Below the pieces are notes generated by a model that was given only the letters and a program-made list of their open reading frames with translations, was not told where the DNA came from and searched no databases. Source: Chitinophaga sp. CF418 (GTDB taxonomy: Bacteria; Bacteroidota; Bacteroidia; Chitinophagales; Chitinophagaceae). Taken from it: DNA of 64,000 nucleotides. Position numbers and translations under genes: made by a program. Positions 43,309-53,719 of the stretch are shown here, piece by piece. Every line of letters begins with the position of its first letter. Position 1 is the first letter of the stretch. The stretch is taken from positions 1 to 64,000 of the forward strand of contig NZ_FRCN01000017.1 in the NCBI RefSeq assembly GCF_900142925.1, in the 5' to 3' direction.

Positions 43309-44607
43309 ATGTCTAGTAAGGACTTAAATGTAGCATCACTTTTCCGGATCCTTACCTGCTGTCTGTTACTTCTTGCTGCCGGTATTACAGCCAAGGCGCA
43401 GGATACCTTACACATCACTCTCCAGGATGCCGAAAAACAGTTCCTTGAAAGGAACCTGCAGCTGCTGGCGGAAAAGTATAATGTCTCAATAGCAAAGGCA
43501 CAGATCATTCAGGCACGGTTGTATAACAATCCTAATCTTACCCTTAGCGGTAACCTCTATAATCCAGACAGAAAGAAATTCTTCGACATCAGTAATCAGA
43601 CGGGCCAGTATGAGATTGGTATACAACAACTGATCTCCCTGGCAGGGAAAAGGAACAAACAGGTACGGCTGGCGCGTACCAATGCGGATATGGCGGAGAA
43701 TGCCTTCTTCGACCTCCTGCGCACACTGAGGTTCACCCTGCGTAGTAACTTCTACCAGGCGTATTACCTGCAGAGTTCCATGAAAGCATATGAAGAGCAG
43801 ATCGCTTCCCTGGAGAAGATGGATGCTACTTATAAAGATCTGCAGCAGAGAGGACTTGTAACACTCAAAGATGCAGTACGTCTGCGCTCTTTGTTGTACA
43901 GTCTCCGGGCAGAACGCACCAATCTGCAGAACCAGGTGAGTGACCTGGAAGCAGATCTGCAGTTGCTGCTACAGAATAATCATTCCTGGTTTGCGCCTGA
44001 CATGCCAGACAATGCCATCACCGGTATTCCTGAAGTACGGCAAACAAGTTTACAAAGCCTGGTGGACAGCGCATATGCCAACCGGCAGGACCTCATGCTG
44101 GCACAGAATAACCTGCTGTACAACCAGCAGAATTACAGTCTGCAGAAAGCCATAGCAGTACCCGATCTTACGTTGGGCGCCAGCTTTGACAAGAGAGGCA
44201 GTTTTGTGAACAACGCCTCCTTCCTGAATATGGGCATAGACCTGCCATTCTTCAACCGCAACCAGGGCAATATCAAGGCCGCAAAGTTCAGTGTTGACCA
44301 GACGAAACTACTGGTACAACAGCAGACACAGGCCGTAGAGAATGAAGTACAGACCGCCTATGTAAAAGCTATTAATACCGATAAGATGCTGGAATCTGTA
44401 GATCCTGCATTCCGCGGACAGTTTGAGCAATTGCTGCATAGCATTACAGACAATTTCATGAAGAAGAATATCAGCCTGCTGGAGCTTACAGACTTCTACG
44501 ATTCCTATAAAGAGAACATCCTTCAGCTCAATCAGCTGCAGAATGACAGGATGCAGGCGATAGAGACTCTCAACTTCGCGATCGGTAAAACTTTGTTCAA
44601 TAAATAA
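43309..44607 (+). CDS. TolC-family outer membrane factor (CzcC-like)
   Basis: The 432-residue protein has a signal peptide ending I-T-A-K-A-Q and two repeated helical halves typical of outer-membrane efflux ducts (L-T-L-S-G-N-L near residue 65, and the second-half counterpart D-L-T-L-G-A-S-F near 285, with Q-A-Y-Y-L helices). It should form the trimeric exit duct for the RND pump encoded downstream. The gap to the adaptor gene is 14 bases, and adaptor to pump also 14, so the three genes form one operon in CzcC-B-A order. Confidence 0.92.
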   Translation: MSSKDLNVASLFRILTCCLLLLAAGITAKAQDTLHITLQDAEKQFLERNLQLLAEKYNVSIAKAQIIQARLYNNPNLTLSGNLYNPDRKKFFDISNQTGQYEIGIQQLISLAGKRNKQVRLARTNADMAENAFFDLLRTLRFTLRSNFYQAYYLQSSMKAYEEQIASLEKMDATYKDLQQRGLVTLKDAVRLRSLLYSLRAERTNLQNQVSDLEADLQLLLQNNHSWFAPDMPDNAITGIPEVRQTSLQSLVDSAYANRQDLMLAQNNLLYNQQNYSLQKAIAVPDLTLGASFDKRGSFVNNASFLNMGIDLPFFNRNQGNIKAAKFSVDQTKLLVQQQTQAVENEVQTAYVKAINTDKMLESVDPAFRGQFEQLLHSITDNFMKKNISLLELTDFYDSYKENILQLNQLQNDRMQAIETLNFAIGKTLFNK

Positions 44608-44621
44608 TAACAGAAATAGTC

Positions 44622-45701
44622 ATGAAACCTTTTATCATATATATTCTTCCCCTTGCTTTTGTATGCATGCTGTCAGCCTGCGGCTCACATGAACCGGAAG
44701 TTAAAAAAGACGATCCTGCCATCTCCGACAGCCTGTTCAAGCATGTGGAAACGGCTCCCGCTGTGATGGAAGAACCATCAGAGAACATCAAACTGAATGG
44801 TAAGATCCAGCCGGATGAAAGCAAAGAATCCAAGGTATATGCCCTGGTAAGCGGTAAGATCAAAAGTGTGCACGTAGAGCTGGGCGACTATGTAAAACAG
44901 GGCCAGGTGCTGGCGGTACTGCAAAGCTCTGAAGTAGCCGGTATCACCAACGATGTATCTATTGCAGAATCCAGCGTCGAGATGGCCAAGAAGAATATGG
45001 AGACACAGAAATCCCTCTTCGAAGGCAATCTGGCTACACAGCAGGATTACCTGGCTGCCCAGATAGAATACAAGAAAGCGCAATCAGAACTGAACAGGGC
45101 CCGCCAGGTTGCTAATATCACCGGTGGCAACAGCGCTGCGTATACGCTGAAAGCGCCTATCAGCGGTTATGTGATCGAGAAGAACATCTCCAACAATTCT
45201 GAAGTACGCCAGGATAACAGCAGCAACCTGTTCACCATTGCCGATCTTTCTACCGTATGGATCATCGCCAATGTATATGAATCAGACATTGCGAATATCC
45301 GTCTCGGCGATGAGGTGCAGGTTAGAACCCTGGCTAATCCTGATAAAGAATATACAGGCAAAATAGATAAGGTATATAATGTACTGGACCCTGCCAACCG
45401 CACCATGCAGGTACGTATCAGCATGCCGAATGCCACTGGTGAACTGAAACCTGAGATGTTTGCAACTGTGAAGGTGAGTGCCAAACCAACGGGCGCTATC
45501 CTTAGTATTCCAGCCAAAGCAATGGTGATGGACAACAGTAAACAGTATGTAATAGTAAAGAAACCCACAGGCCTGGAAATACGGGAAATCAACCTGTTGC
45601 GCAGGATTGAAGACCGCGCCTTTATTACCGGTCTGCAGGAAGGTGAACAGGTGGTGACCAGTTCACAGGTCTTTATCTATGATGCCCTTAACCTTAACTA
45701 G
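44622..45701 (+). CDS. RND efflux periplasmic adaptor lipoprotein (CzcB-like)
   Basis: The 359-residue protein has a lipobox L-S-A-C (Cys20). It shows the full membrane-fusion-protein layout: lipoyl half (A-L-V-S-G-K-I-K-S-V; G-D-Y-V-K-Q-G-Q), alpha-helical hairpin (about 115-170), second lipoyl half (L-K-A-P-I-S-G-Y-V), beta-barrel and membrane-proximal domain (L-K-P-E-M-F-A-T-V; I-P-A-K-A-M-V). It bridges the pump and the outer-membrane duct. No long His-rich extension is present, so its metal preference is not evident. It is a useful reference for the truncated adaptor at 33157. Confidence 0.94.
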   Translation: MKPFIIYILPLAFVCMLSACGSHEPEVKKDDPAISDSLFKHVETAPAVMEEPSENIKLNGKIQPDESKESKVYALVSGKIKSVHVELGDYVKQGQVLAVLQSSEVAGITNDVSIAESSVEMAKKNMETQKSLFEGNLATQQDYLAAQIEYKKAQSELNRARQVANITGGNSAAYTLKAPISGYVIEKNISNNSEVRQDNSSNLFTIADLSTVWIIANVYESDIANIRLGDEVQVRTLANPDKEYTGKIDKVYNVLDPANRTMQVRISMPNATGELKPEMFATVKVSAKPTGAILSIPAKAMVMDNSKQYVIVKKPTGLEIREINLLRRIEDRAFITGLQEGEQVVTSSQVFIYDALNLN

Positions 45702-45715
45702 CCAAGCCGGATCTC

Positions 45716-48700
45716 ATGCAGAAAATAATAAAATCAGTCATTGCCTTTTCGCTGAAGAACAGGCTCTTCATAGGTTTTGCTACCGTTGTCCTGATTGTAT
45801 GGGGCGTCTTAGCATTCAAAAATATACCTATTGAAGCATTCCCGGATGTAACGAATACACAGATCACTATCATTACACAATGGCCGGGCAGAAGTGCGGA
45901 GGAAGTAGAGAAGTTTGTGACCGTTCCCATTGAAATAGCCATGAACCCTGTACAGAAAAAGACGTCCGTGCGTTCTACTACTGTATTTGGACTGTCTGTA
46001 GTGAAAGTGATCTTTGATGATAATGTAGATGATCCTTTTGCGCGTGCGCAGGTTAACAACCTCTTACGAGACGTGGAACTACCTGAAGGCGCTGAACCTG
46101 ATGTACAGCCGCCTACAGGACCTACAGGAGAGATCTTCCGTTATACGCTGGAGAGCAAGACCAAAACAGTAAAGGAACTCAAAACATTACAGGACTGGGT
46201 GATAGAACGCCGTTTGCTGAATGTACCGGGTGTTGGCGATGTGGTAAGCTTTGGTGGTGAAGTGAAGACCTATGAGATCACTGTCAATCCGCAGAAACTT
46301 GCTTCCTATGATATTACGCCGCTGGACGTTTACAATGCCATCTCCAAAAGTAATATCAATGTTGGCGGGGATGTGATTGTAGATAATTCACAGGCCTATG
46401 TGGTACGCGGTATCGGCCTGCTGAACAATGCGGAAGAGATAGGCAATATCATTGTAGATAACATCAACAATACACCTATCCTGGTAAAGGATATTGCGCA
46501 GGTGGCGGTATCCAATCTGCCTCGTCTGGGACAGGTAGGCCGCGATAAGCAGAATGATGTGGTGGAAGGCATTATTGTGATGCGTAAGGGAGAAAACCCC
46601 AGTGAGGTGATCAAACGTGTAGAGGAAAGGATCAATTATCTGAATGAAAAAGTATTGCCCGCCGATGTGAAGATCAATACTTTCTACAACCGCGACAACC
46701 TGATAGAGTTTGCTACGCATACGGTATTACATAACATGCTGGAAGGGATCATCTTTGTAACTGTGATCGTGTTCCTGTTCATGGCCGACTGGCGTACTAC
46801 TGTTATTGTGGCGATCGTGATACCACTTGCCTTGTTGTTTGCCTTTATCTGCCTGACACTCAAAGGGATGTCTGCCAACCTGTTATCGATGGGGGCGATA
46901 GACTTCGGTATCATCATTGACGGCGCCGTCGTGATGGTGGAAGGGATATTTGTATTGCTGGATCATAAGCAGCATCAGCTGGGAATGGAACGCTTCAATA
47001 AGCTATCCAAACTAGGGCTGATCAAAAATACCGGCGGAGAGCTGGGCAAGGCTATCTTCTTCTCCAAACTGATCATCATTGCCGGTTTGCTGCCAATCTT
47101 CTCTTTTGAGAAAGTGGAAGGTAAGATGTTCTCTCCCCTGGCCTGGACACTGGGTTTTGCATTGTTGGGCGCCCTGTTGCTGACACTGACGCTGATCCCC
47201 CTGCTAAGTAGCATCCTGCTAAGGAAGAATGTACGGGAGAAACACAATATCTTTGTAGAAGGGATTACTTCCGGTGTGATGAAGCTCTTTTCGCGCACCT
47301 ACCGTCATAAGCGCATTACGCTCATTATAGCAACAGCGCTGGTGGCAGTTGGCCTGTTCATGTTCAAGTTCCTGGGAAGTGAATTCCTGCCCGAACTGGA
47401 TGAAGGAGCGATTTATATCCGTGCTACCTGTCCGCTGAGTGTATCGCTGGATGAATCTAAAGTATTGGCTAACAAGATGCGCCGCATTATCCTGGCATTC
47501 CCGGAAGTGAAGCAGGTAATGTCGCAGACGGGCCGTCCGAATGACGGTACGGATGCAACAGGTTTCTATAACATTGAATTCCATGTTGATATCTATCCGA
47601 AGAAACAATGGAAGAGCGGCCTGTCGAAAGAAGAGTTGATCGACAAGATGCAGAAGCAGCTGGAAGTGTACCCGGGTGTGAACCTGAACTTCTCCCAGCC
47701 TATCATGGATAATGTGGAAGAGGCGGTATCGGGGGTAAAAGGCTCCCTTTGTGTGAAGATATATGGGGACAGCCTTACTTATACGGAGGCTAAGGCCAAC
47801 CAGGTATATGACATCATGAAGAACATTCAGGGCGTAGAAGATCTGGGTGTGATCAGAAATATTGGTCAGCCAGAGATGAGAATTGATCTTGATGAAAATA
47901 AAATGGCCCTTTATGGCGTTACTACAGCGGATGCGAACGCTATCATTGAAATGGCGATCGGCGGTAAGGCTATCACGCAGATCTATGAAGGAGAGCGCAA
48001 ATTCCAATTGCGTTTACGTTATGAAGAGCAATACCGCAACAACGCAGAAGCAATCAGTAATTTAATGGTCCCTACCCTACGCGGTGCGCGGGTGCCTATT
48101 AAGAACATTGCCACAATCCGTACATTAACAGGGCCTAGTATCATTTTCAGGGACGATAACAGAAGATATACGGCCGTTAAATTTTCTATCCGGGGGCGTG
48201 ATATGGGTAGCGTTATTGCAGAAGCCCAGGGCAAAGTTGACAAACAGGTTAAACTGGACAAAGGCTATGAAATGCAGTGGGCTGGTGACTTTGAAAACCA
48301 GCAGCGAGCTACGAAACGTTTGACGCAGGTGGTGCCTATCAGTCTACTGATTATTTTTCTTATCTTGTTTGTCATGTTCGGAAACGTAAAGGATGCCGGT
48401 ATGGTGTTACTGAACGTACCATTTGCCATCATTGGGGGAATTGCCGCGTTATTGATATCAGGGACTAATTTCAGTATCTCAGCCGGTATCGGATTCATTG
48501 CATTGTTCGGTATCTGTATACAAAACGGGGTGATACTGATATCGGTATTCAAGAACAACATGCAAATGGTGAAGCGGCATGAATTTAATCATCACACTCT
48601 TGAAATAGCAATACGGGATGGGGTACGTACGAGGGTACGCCCTGTGGTCATGACAGCGTTGATGGCAGCTATTGGCTTATTGCCAGCAGCGTTATCCAAA

Positions 48701-48838
48701 GGTATTGGTTCTGAGACTTCCAAACCCTTGGCGATAGTAGTAATTGGTGGCTTGATCACTGCCACCGTGCTCACGCTGCTGGTGTTCCCACTGTTCTTCT
48801 ACCTGGGTTACAGGAAAGTAGGACAAAAGATGGATTGA
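45716..48838 (+). CDS. Heavy-metal efflux RND pump (CzcA/CusA family)
   Basis: The 1040-residue inner-membrane transporter has twelve predicted membrane helices with two large periplasmic loops. The heavy-metal-efflux signatures are E-A-F-P-D-V-T-N-T-Q near the start, P-T-G-P-T-G-E-I-F in the first loop and F-L-P-E-L-D-E-G-A-I after helix 7. The helix-4 proton-relay motif reads D-F-G-I-I-I-D-G-A-V-V-M-V-E-G. The D-F-G...D-G-A pattern is that of divalent-cation (Zn/Co/Cd/Ni) pumps rather than Cu/Ag pumps; the usual Asn after V-E is Gly here. The substrate is therefore probably a divalent cation (inference). It ends the operon; a strong terminator follows. Confidence 0.94.
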   Translation: MQKIIKSVIAFSLKNRLFIGFATVVLIVWGVLAFKNIPIEAFPDVTNTQITIITQWPGRSAEEVEKFVTVPIEIAMNPVQKKTSVRSTTVFGLSVVKVIFDDNVDDPFARAQVNNLLRDVELPEGAEPDVQPPTGPTGEIFRYTLESKTKTVKELKTLQDWVIERRLLNVPGVGDVVSFGGEVKTYEITVNPQKLASYDITPLDVYNAISKSNINVGGDVIVDNSQAYVVRGIGLLNNAEEIGNIIVDNINNTPILVKDIAQVAVSNLPRLGQVGRDKQNDVVEGIIVMRKGENPSEVIKRVEERINYLNEKVLPADVKINTFYNRDNLIEFATHTVLHNMLEGIIFVTVIVFLFMADWRTTVIVAIVIPLALLFAFICLTLKGMSANLLSMGAIDFGIIIDGAVVMVEGIFVLLDHKQHQLGMERFNKLSKLGLIKNTGGELGKAIFFSKLIIIAGLLPIFSFEKVEGKMFSPLAWTLGFALLGALLLTLTLIPLLSSILLRKNVREKHNIFVEGITSGVMKLFSRTYRHKRITLIIATALVAVGLFMFKFLGSEFLPELDEGAIYIRATCPLSVSLDESKVLANKMRRIILAFPEVKQVMSQTGRPNDGTDATGFYNIEFHVDIYPKKQWKSGLSKEELIDKMQKQLEVYPGVNLNFSQPIMDNVEEAVSGVKGSLCVKIYGDSLTYTEAKANQVYDIMKNIQGVEDLGVIRNIGQPEMRIDLDENKMALYGVTTADANAIIEMAIGGKAITQIYEGERKFQLRLRYEEQYRNNAEAISNLMVPTLRGARVPIKNIATIRTLTGPSIIFRDDNRRYTAVKFSIRGRDMGSVIAEAQGKVDKQVKLDKGYEMQWAGDFENQQRATKRLTQVVPISLLIIFLILFVMFGNVKDAGMVLLNVPFAIIGGIAALLISGTNFSISAGIGFIALFGICIQNGVILISVFKNNMQMVKRHEFNHHTLEIAIRDGVRTRVRPVVMTALMAAIGLLPAALSKGIGSETSKPLAIVVIGGLITATVLTLLVFPLFFYLGYRKVGQKMD

Positions 48839-48860
48839 GTGGTTCTGTGCTTATGTAATT

Positions 48861-48901
48861 GAAGAAGCTGTCTCATAAACGAGGCAGCTTCTTCTTTTTT
48901 T
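48861..48901 (+). terminator. Terminator of the efflux operon
   Basis: GAAGAAGCTGTCTC (48861-48874) pairs with GAGGCAGCTTCTTC (48881-48894) with one mismatch, followed by a T-run. Confidence 0.9.
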
Positions 48902-48942
48902 ATACTATTTGTGTAAAACAGAGAGCCCTATATAATGAAAAG

Positions 48943-48976
48943 ACCGCCTCATTTATTTATGACGACGGCTTTTTTA
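48943..48976 (+). terminator. Second terminator-like hairpin
   Basis: CCGCCTCAT-TTATTT-ATGACGACGG forms an imperfect stem followed by six T bases. Its left half and loop are the same as those of the hairpin at 49672. Confidence 0.55.
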
Positions 48977-49105
48977 CAATTATGTAGACGTATTGTAGCC
49001 TCTCTTTAAAGATCAGTAGCTGTTGTGTAGTTGGTTAAAACCTGCAAATGATTGCCTTGTGGCATAAATTTATGATAACAATAATTAAAGTGCCCCTATT
49101 TGCAA

Positions 49106-49654
49106 ATGGAACCCATCATCATAAAAAGATCCACTGACGCTAATATAGAAGCAAGCCTTGGATGCCTTTTGGCAGTGTCAATACCAGTTACATGGTATTT
49201 ATATGCGATATTTACGGCCAGGAATAAATATGACCTTTTAACGTATGGTATAATTGCAATAGTTTTTCTTCTTCCTTCATTCATCAATTTTATTGCGACT
49301 AAAATCCCTTTAAAAGCAGCAATGAAGATATCGGATGAAGGTTTGGTACTATCTCCAAGTAAAAGTATCTATGACAGCTTTGCCTTTCTGCAAAAATTCA
49401 AGGCTGGAGCAGAAAAACGACTTCTCTGGGAAAATATAACAGGATTCAGATTAGTGATTTATTACAAAGAATATACCATGAGCCCTACTGATGGCACCGG
49501 ATCAACAACCTATACGGTACCACGACATCATCTTAGCATTATAGATAAAACGAAAAAAGAAGAAGTTATTTTTTCCATTCATGGTTTGGAAAAGACGCCT
49601 GATGAAATTCTGGCGCTTTGTAACCACTTCTTAAAAGAGTATAACTGTAGTTAA
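49106..49654 (+). CDS. Membrane protein with PH-like domain, unknown
   Basis: The 182-residue protein has two membrane helices (about 20-37 and 46-65) followed by a soluble beta-rich part (about 75-180) that resembles bacterial PH-like membrane-proximal domains (A-M-K-I-S-D-E-G-L-V-L and L-L-W-E-N-I-T-G-F-R). No catalytic motif is visible. It stands alone between two terminators. The ATG at 49106 is used; an in-frame TTG lies two codons earlier. Confidence 0.72.
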   Translation: MEPIIIKRSTDANIEASLGCLLAVSIPVTWYLYAIFTARNKYDLLTYGIIAIVFLLPSFINFIATKIPLKAAMKISDEGLVLSPSKSIYDSFAFLQKFKAGAEKRLLWENITGFRLVIYYKEYTMSPTDGTGSTTYTVPRHHLSIIDKTKKEEVIFSIHGLEKTPDEILALCNHFLKEYNCS

Positions 49655-49666
49655 TATGGGTATCGA

Positions 49667-49710
49667 TAAAAGAAACCGCCTCATTTATTTATGAGACGGT
49701 TTCTTTTTTG
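49667..49710. terminator. Bidirectional terminator
   Basis: GAAACCG-CCTCAT (from 49672) pairs with ATGAG-ACGGTTTC (to 49703) with one bulged base; T-runs lie on both sides (minus-strand side at 49667-49671). It serves the PH-like gene and the converging SprB-repeat array. Confidence 0.82.
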
Positions 49711-49725
49711 TGGTATTTTAGTTTT

Positions 49726-52700
49726 CTATCGGGAAATGATGAACCGGACATCCCTGCTTTCAGTTTCTGTTATGACCCTGAGGATGAATGTTCCCGTTGT
49801 GGATCCGCTTACAGAGAATGCATCATCTACCTGTAAGGTCTGTGCATATTCTTTTTTACCGGCTATGATGCCGTTCATGTCATACACATAAACAACGATC
49901 TTTTGTTTCCTGTTGAGTTTTATCCTGAAATTAAAGTTACCGTTGTTAGGATTGGGCGAGAGCATTACGGTGTCTATCACCTGTACAGGCAAACTATAGC
50001 CTGGACCTGCCTGCGGATCATAGGCAGCAATCTCCAGCTCCTTCCTCACTGTGTAAGTACATGCACCAAAGGTGGCTGTCATTTCTACCCAATAGCTGCC
50101 AGGATCGGTGAATTTAATCAGCGGAGTACCGTTATCATATCCTAAGAGCACAGCTTTCGGGTCGTAAGACCAGCTGATATTGCCTGGTTCTGGTAAGCTG
50201 ATATCTTTTATTACAAGCGTATCAAACGCATTCCTCCGGGAGGCTACCAGGAAGTTGACGTCCGGTTTTATATTGCTCTTAGTGACAGTTGCATCGTCAC
50301 TGACTTCACAACCATGCGCATCCTGTACAGCTATTTGATATTTTCCTTCGGATAATCCGTTGAATATTCCGGCGTTCAGCCAGCTACTCTGATCCAGTGA
50401 ATAGTGATAAGGTGTCGTACCGCCGCTTACTATCGCGTCGATCCGACCGTCAGTGGCGCCGTCGCAGATGCTTGTAGTTCTTAGTTCAAGTTCCAGCTTT
50501 TCAGGTTGATGCACAGTATATGTAACTTCCTGTTTACAACCTTTGTTGTCGGTGATATTGATCGTGTAATCTCCGGATGGGATATTATTTACAGTGCTAC
50601 CTGATAGGGATGGCGTATTCCATTGATAAGTGTAATTACCATCTCCACCTGTTACATGCAAAGCAATTACACCATCAGAGTCTCCATAGCATTTCACGTC
50701 GGCAATATCTGCAGTGGTAGCTATTGGAGCATATGTAGCTGTTAATGTTACTATAGTGTCAGCAATACAACCACCTGCATCACGTACACGCAAGGTATAA
50801 TCACCTGCGGGAAGCCCTGTGAACGCAGGACTATCCTGCCATGTGCCATTGTCTATCGTATACTTATAAGGGCTTGTTCCTCCTTCCGGCGCTACAGTAA
50901 TATGGCCAATAGGATCTACACCACAACCAGGATGTTCTTTTTCTGTTACCCGCAGTCCCAATGTACTGGCTGGCTCTGTCATGAAGATCTGGTGTGTGCT
51001 GATACAGCCACGGCCATCTTTCACATGTAGCTGATGTGTGCCTGCCGTGATGTGGTCTATCTGTGAGGCTGTACCATATGCACCATTGTCCAATGCATAA
51101 GTATACGCGCGATAACTACCCCCATTACCACCAGTAGCGGTGATCTTTGCAAAGCCGTTATCATTGCCTTTGCAGGAAATATTATATCCATTGTAGTCAG
51201 ATAAAGTATACGTAAAGCTGACTGGTGCTGATGGCAATATCACTGCATAAGTAGCAGGCGCAGACACCATACAGCCACGGCTATCAGAAACGCGAAGTTT
51301 GTAGTTACCTGTGGTAGTTAAAACTGTAGCAGCTGTGAATGGATAATATGTGCTACTATCCAGTGACCATTCATACAGGTAAGTACCATCGCCACCGGTA
51401 GCAGTGATTGATATATGAGCACCATCTGCCAGGCAGACAGCGTCTTGTACCGTTACTTTGGTGATTTGTAGTTCAAATACTGCCTGGACAATACTTTCTG
51501 CAGATACAATGCTACAACCGGGAGACTTCCTATCAGTAATAACAACCCGGTAAGTACCAGCTGCCAGATCATCTATCTGGGTATCTGTATCGAACCAGAA
51601 AGCGCCAGATGTCCACACACCATTCTTTAGCTGCTGCCAGTCGTAGCTGTAACTGCCAGAACCACCGGTTACCGTTGCTTTGATCACAGCACCTGTCTGA
51701 CCATCACAGCCGGATGGCGTTTGTGCCAGTTGTACATTCAGTGCTGAACGCTGGAAGATGGTGGCTATAAGACTTGATGCATCATTACAAGCTGGACCCT
51801 GGTTCTTCAGTGTAACGGTATAATCACCGGCGGTCAGGCCAGTAAAGATGCCGGTGCTGCTTGTAATATCAGTACTATTGTTGCGTGAAAGTGTATACGT
51901 ATATGTTCCCGAGCCTCCTTCTGCTGTTACCTCCAGACGGCCATCGTTACCACCGAAGCAACTTACAGAGTCTTTGGAGACGAACTTTACGGTCAATGGT
52001 GTCAATGTGCTCAATGTTACCGTGCTATCCCATTTAGGGCAAAGCGGTGCATCATTGTTAACGATTTCCGCTCTGTAGGTACCTCCCGGCAGATCGGTGA
52101 AGGTGTAGGCATTTATAGTAGTTGCTCCTGATTGCTGTACCAATGATCCGTTACTATACAGATTGAATTGGTATGTGGATGCTCCTGTTGCCGCCACAGA
52201 GATGTTACCATCACCGGGAGATGCACATAATGGAGATGTAGCAACAAGCGCTCCTCTGACAGGCGAAGGTTGTGTTATAATGATGTCATTTGTAAAGGCG
52301 AGGTTGATATTACAGGTGCTGTTTTTCACCTGTGCTTTAAAGGTTCCCGGACCCAGGTTATTCCATGTGAAAGTTTTCCCGTTTACAGTTGTTTCAGGTT
52401 GTACCGCAACACCCCCAGACAATAAAGTAAAAGCGTATGAAGCTGTTTCATCAGCACCTGCAGCAGTGACGGTGATGGAACCATCGTTGGCATTGAAGCA
52501 GGAAACATTTGCATGTTGGGCAGTATTTTCAGTTACTGTCAGGGGTAGCAGCTCGGGGATCACCACAGGATAAGGGGTGAAACAACTACCGGCATCTGCT
52601 GCGGGATTGATCATCCAGAGCGTATATGTGCCAGCAGCAAGTCCGGTGAGGGAAATATCATTGGCAGCAGGCACGTTACCGTTGCTCCACTGAATCAGGT

Positions 52701-53712
52701 CGCCACAACTACTGGTAGTTGGGTCACAAGGCGTGTTAGCTGTACCATTCCGCAGCGTCCATCTTATATCCGAGAATCCGCCCTTGATAGCGCTGCCTGG
52801 AATTGTAACAGTACCATTATTCTGGCTACCGGCGCAGGAAGGCGTGGTGTGAATACCTCCGTCAGCTATCGTCGGCGCAGCGGGCAGTATTTCGATTGAA
52901 GGCGTTGTTACTGAGTAAGGCGAATAATAAGTATGACTTGGATAGACGGCCTTCATCCGGTATCTAAACTTAACTCTTTGTATACCATTCCTCAATTCGG
53001 GAATTGCCTGGTAAGGAAGAAAGCCAGTACCATAAGCACTTCCTCCTGAATACAATGGCCTCCATATACTATCCGTTAACTGATATTCATATTCAGTCGA
53101 CCATGTTACAAACTGATTTGATCCCGTCACTACATTCTCTCCTATAGGTCTAAGGGAAACACCTTCAGTTGCGCAGATCCTCCTTCCAAAAGAAGGACTT
53201 TGTAGTGCGAGAGGCTCAGCCATCGCGTAAACCCACCTGGCCCGGAAAACAGCCGGGGAATTGTTTTGCCTGTAGGCCGTACATATGGTATATGGTATCT
53301 CTTCTTTGATCCTGGAATTGGGGTCGTTAATGATACTTATCGCATCATTGCCCAGGGGGTATAGCATCTCGGGATCATATGGAACGTCGGGGCATTGCAC
53401 ATCAACGCCATAACCAAACGGATTATTTAATGTGTAACTCACATCCCCTATCCAGAGAGAAATATATCCGCTTTGAACGTCAAACTCACCGTGGTATCCC
53501 AGCTGACTAAGCGTGACCACATCCGGATTACCATCTTTAACAATCAGGCTGCCAAAGTCTTCATGTGGGTAATCATTATCAATCAGCAAATACATATAAA
53601 CTTGCTGTTTGCCATCCATCTGCGCGAAAGATCTGGTACCATTCAGCAGCATTGTTCCTATCAAAAGGAAGAATAGGGCAAGACGTATCCTGCCCTTGTA
53701 TTGTTGTGCCAT
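49726..53712 (-). CDS. Giant SprB-repeat T9SS cargo protein, paralog 1
   Basis: The 1328-residue protein has a signal peptide (about 1-30), an N-terminal module of about 250 residues, about ten SprB-type repeats (pattern C-x4-D-G-x-I-x-V-x3-G-G), a PKD-like domain (N-F-L-V-A-S-R-R-N-A-F; D-N-G-T-P-L-I-K-F) and a T9SS type A sorting domain (L-S-P-N-P-N-N-G-N-F to F-I-I-S-R). SprB repeats are known from a gliding-motility adhesin of Flavobacterium. Export to the surface through T9SS is expected; adhesin function is inferred. It is the last gene of a tandem set of four, seven bases after the stop of the preceding one. Confidence 0.9.
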   Translation of the reverse strand: MAQQYKGRIRLALFFLLIGTMLLNGTRSFAQMDGKQQVYMYLLIDNDYPHEDFGSLIVKDGNPDVVTLSQLGYHGEFDVQSGYISLWIGDVSYTLNNPFGYGVDVQCPDVPYDPEMLYPLGNDAISIINDPNSRIKEEIPYTICTAYRQNNSPAVFRARWVYAMAEPLALQSPSFGRRICATEGVSLRPIGENVVTGSNQFVTWSTEYEYQLTDSIWRPLYSGGSAYGTGFLPYQAIPELRNGIQRVKFRYRMKAVYPSHTYYSPYSVTTPSIEILPAAPTIADGGIHTTPSCAGSQNNGTVTIPGSAIKGGFSDIRWTLRNGTANTPCDPTTSSCGDLIQWSNGNVPAANDISLTGLAAGTYTLWMINPAADAGSCFTPYPVVIPELLPLTVTENTAQHANVSCFNANDGSITVTAAGADETASYAFTLLSGGVAVQPETTVNGKTFTWNNLGPGTFKAQVKNSTCNINLAFTNDIIITQPSPVRGALVATSPLCASPGDGNISVAATGASTYQFNLYSNGSLVQQSGATTINAYTFTDLPGGTYRAEIVNNDAPLCPKWDSTVTLSTLTPLTVKFVSKDSVSCFGGNDGRLEVTAEGGSGTYTYTLSRNNSTDITSSTGIFTGLTAGDYTVTLKNQGPACNDASSLIATIFQRSALNVQLAQTPSGCDGQTGAVIKATVTGGSGSYSYDWQQLKNGVWTSGAFWFDTDTQIDDLAAGTYRVVITDRKSPGCSIVSAESIVQAVFELQITKVTVQDAVCLADGAHISITATGGDGTYLYEWSLDSSTYYPFTAATVLTTTGNYKLRVSDSRGCMVSAPATYAVILPSAPVSFTYTLSDYNGYNISCKGNDNGFAKITATGGNGGSYRAYTYALDNGAYGTASQIDHITAGTHQLHVKDGRGCISTHQIFMTEPASTLGLRVTEKEHPGCGVDPIGHITVAPEGGTSPYKYTIDNGTWQDSPAFTGLPAGDYTLRVRDAGGCIADTIVTLTATYAPIATTADIADVKCYGDSDGVIALHVTGGDGNYTYQWNTPSLSGSTVNNIPSGDYTINITDNKGCKQEVTYTVHQPEKLELELRTTSICDGATDGRIDAIVSGGTTPYHYSLDQSSWLNAGIFNGLSEGKYQIAVQDAHGCEVSDDATVTKSNIKPDVNFLVASRRNAFDTLVIKDISLPEPGNISWSYDPKAVLLGYDNGTPLIKFTDPGSYWVEMTATFGACTYTVRKELEIAAYDPQAGPGYSLPVQVIDTVMLSPNPNNGNFNFRIKLNRKQKIVVYVYDMNGIIAGKKEYAQTLQVDDAFSVSGSTTGTFILRVITETESRDVRFIISR

Positions 53713-53719
53713 CTAATCG

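Noticed and set aside
47219..48007. 262-codon open frame opposite the RND pump gene
   Set aside because: It lies entirely inside a well-supported gene, resembles no family and has no promoter.
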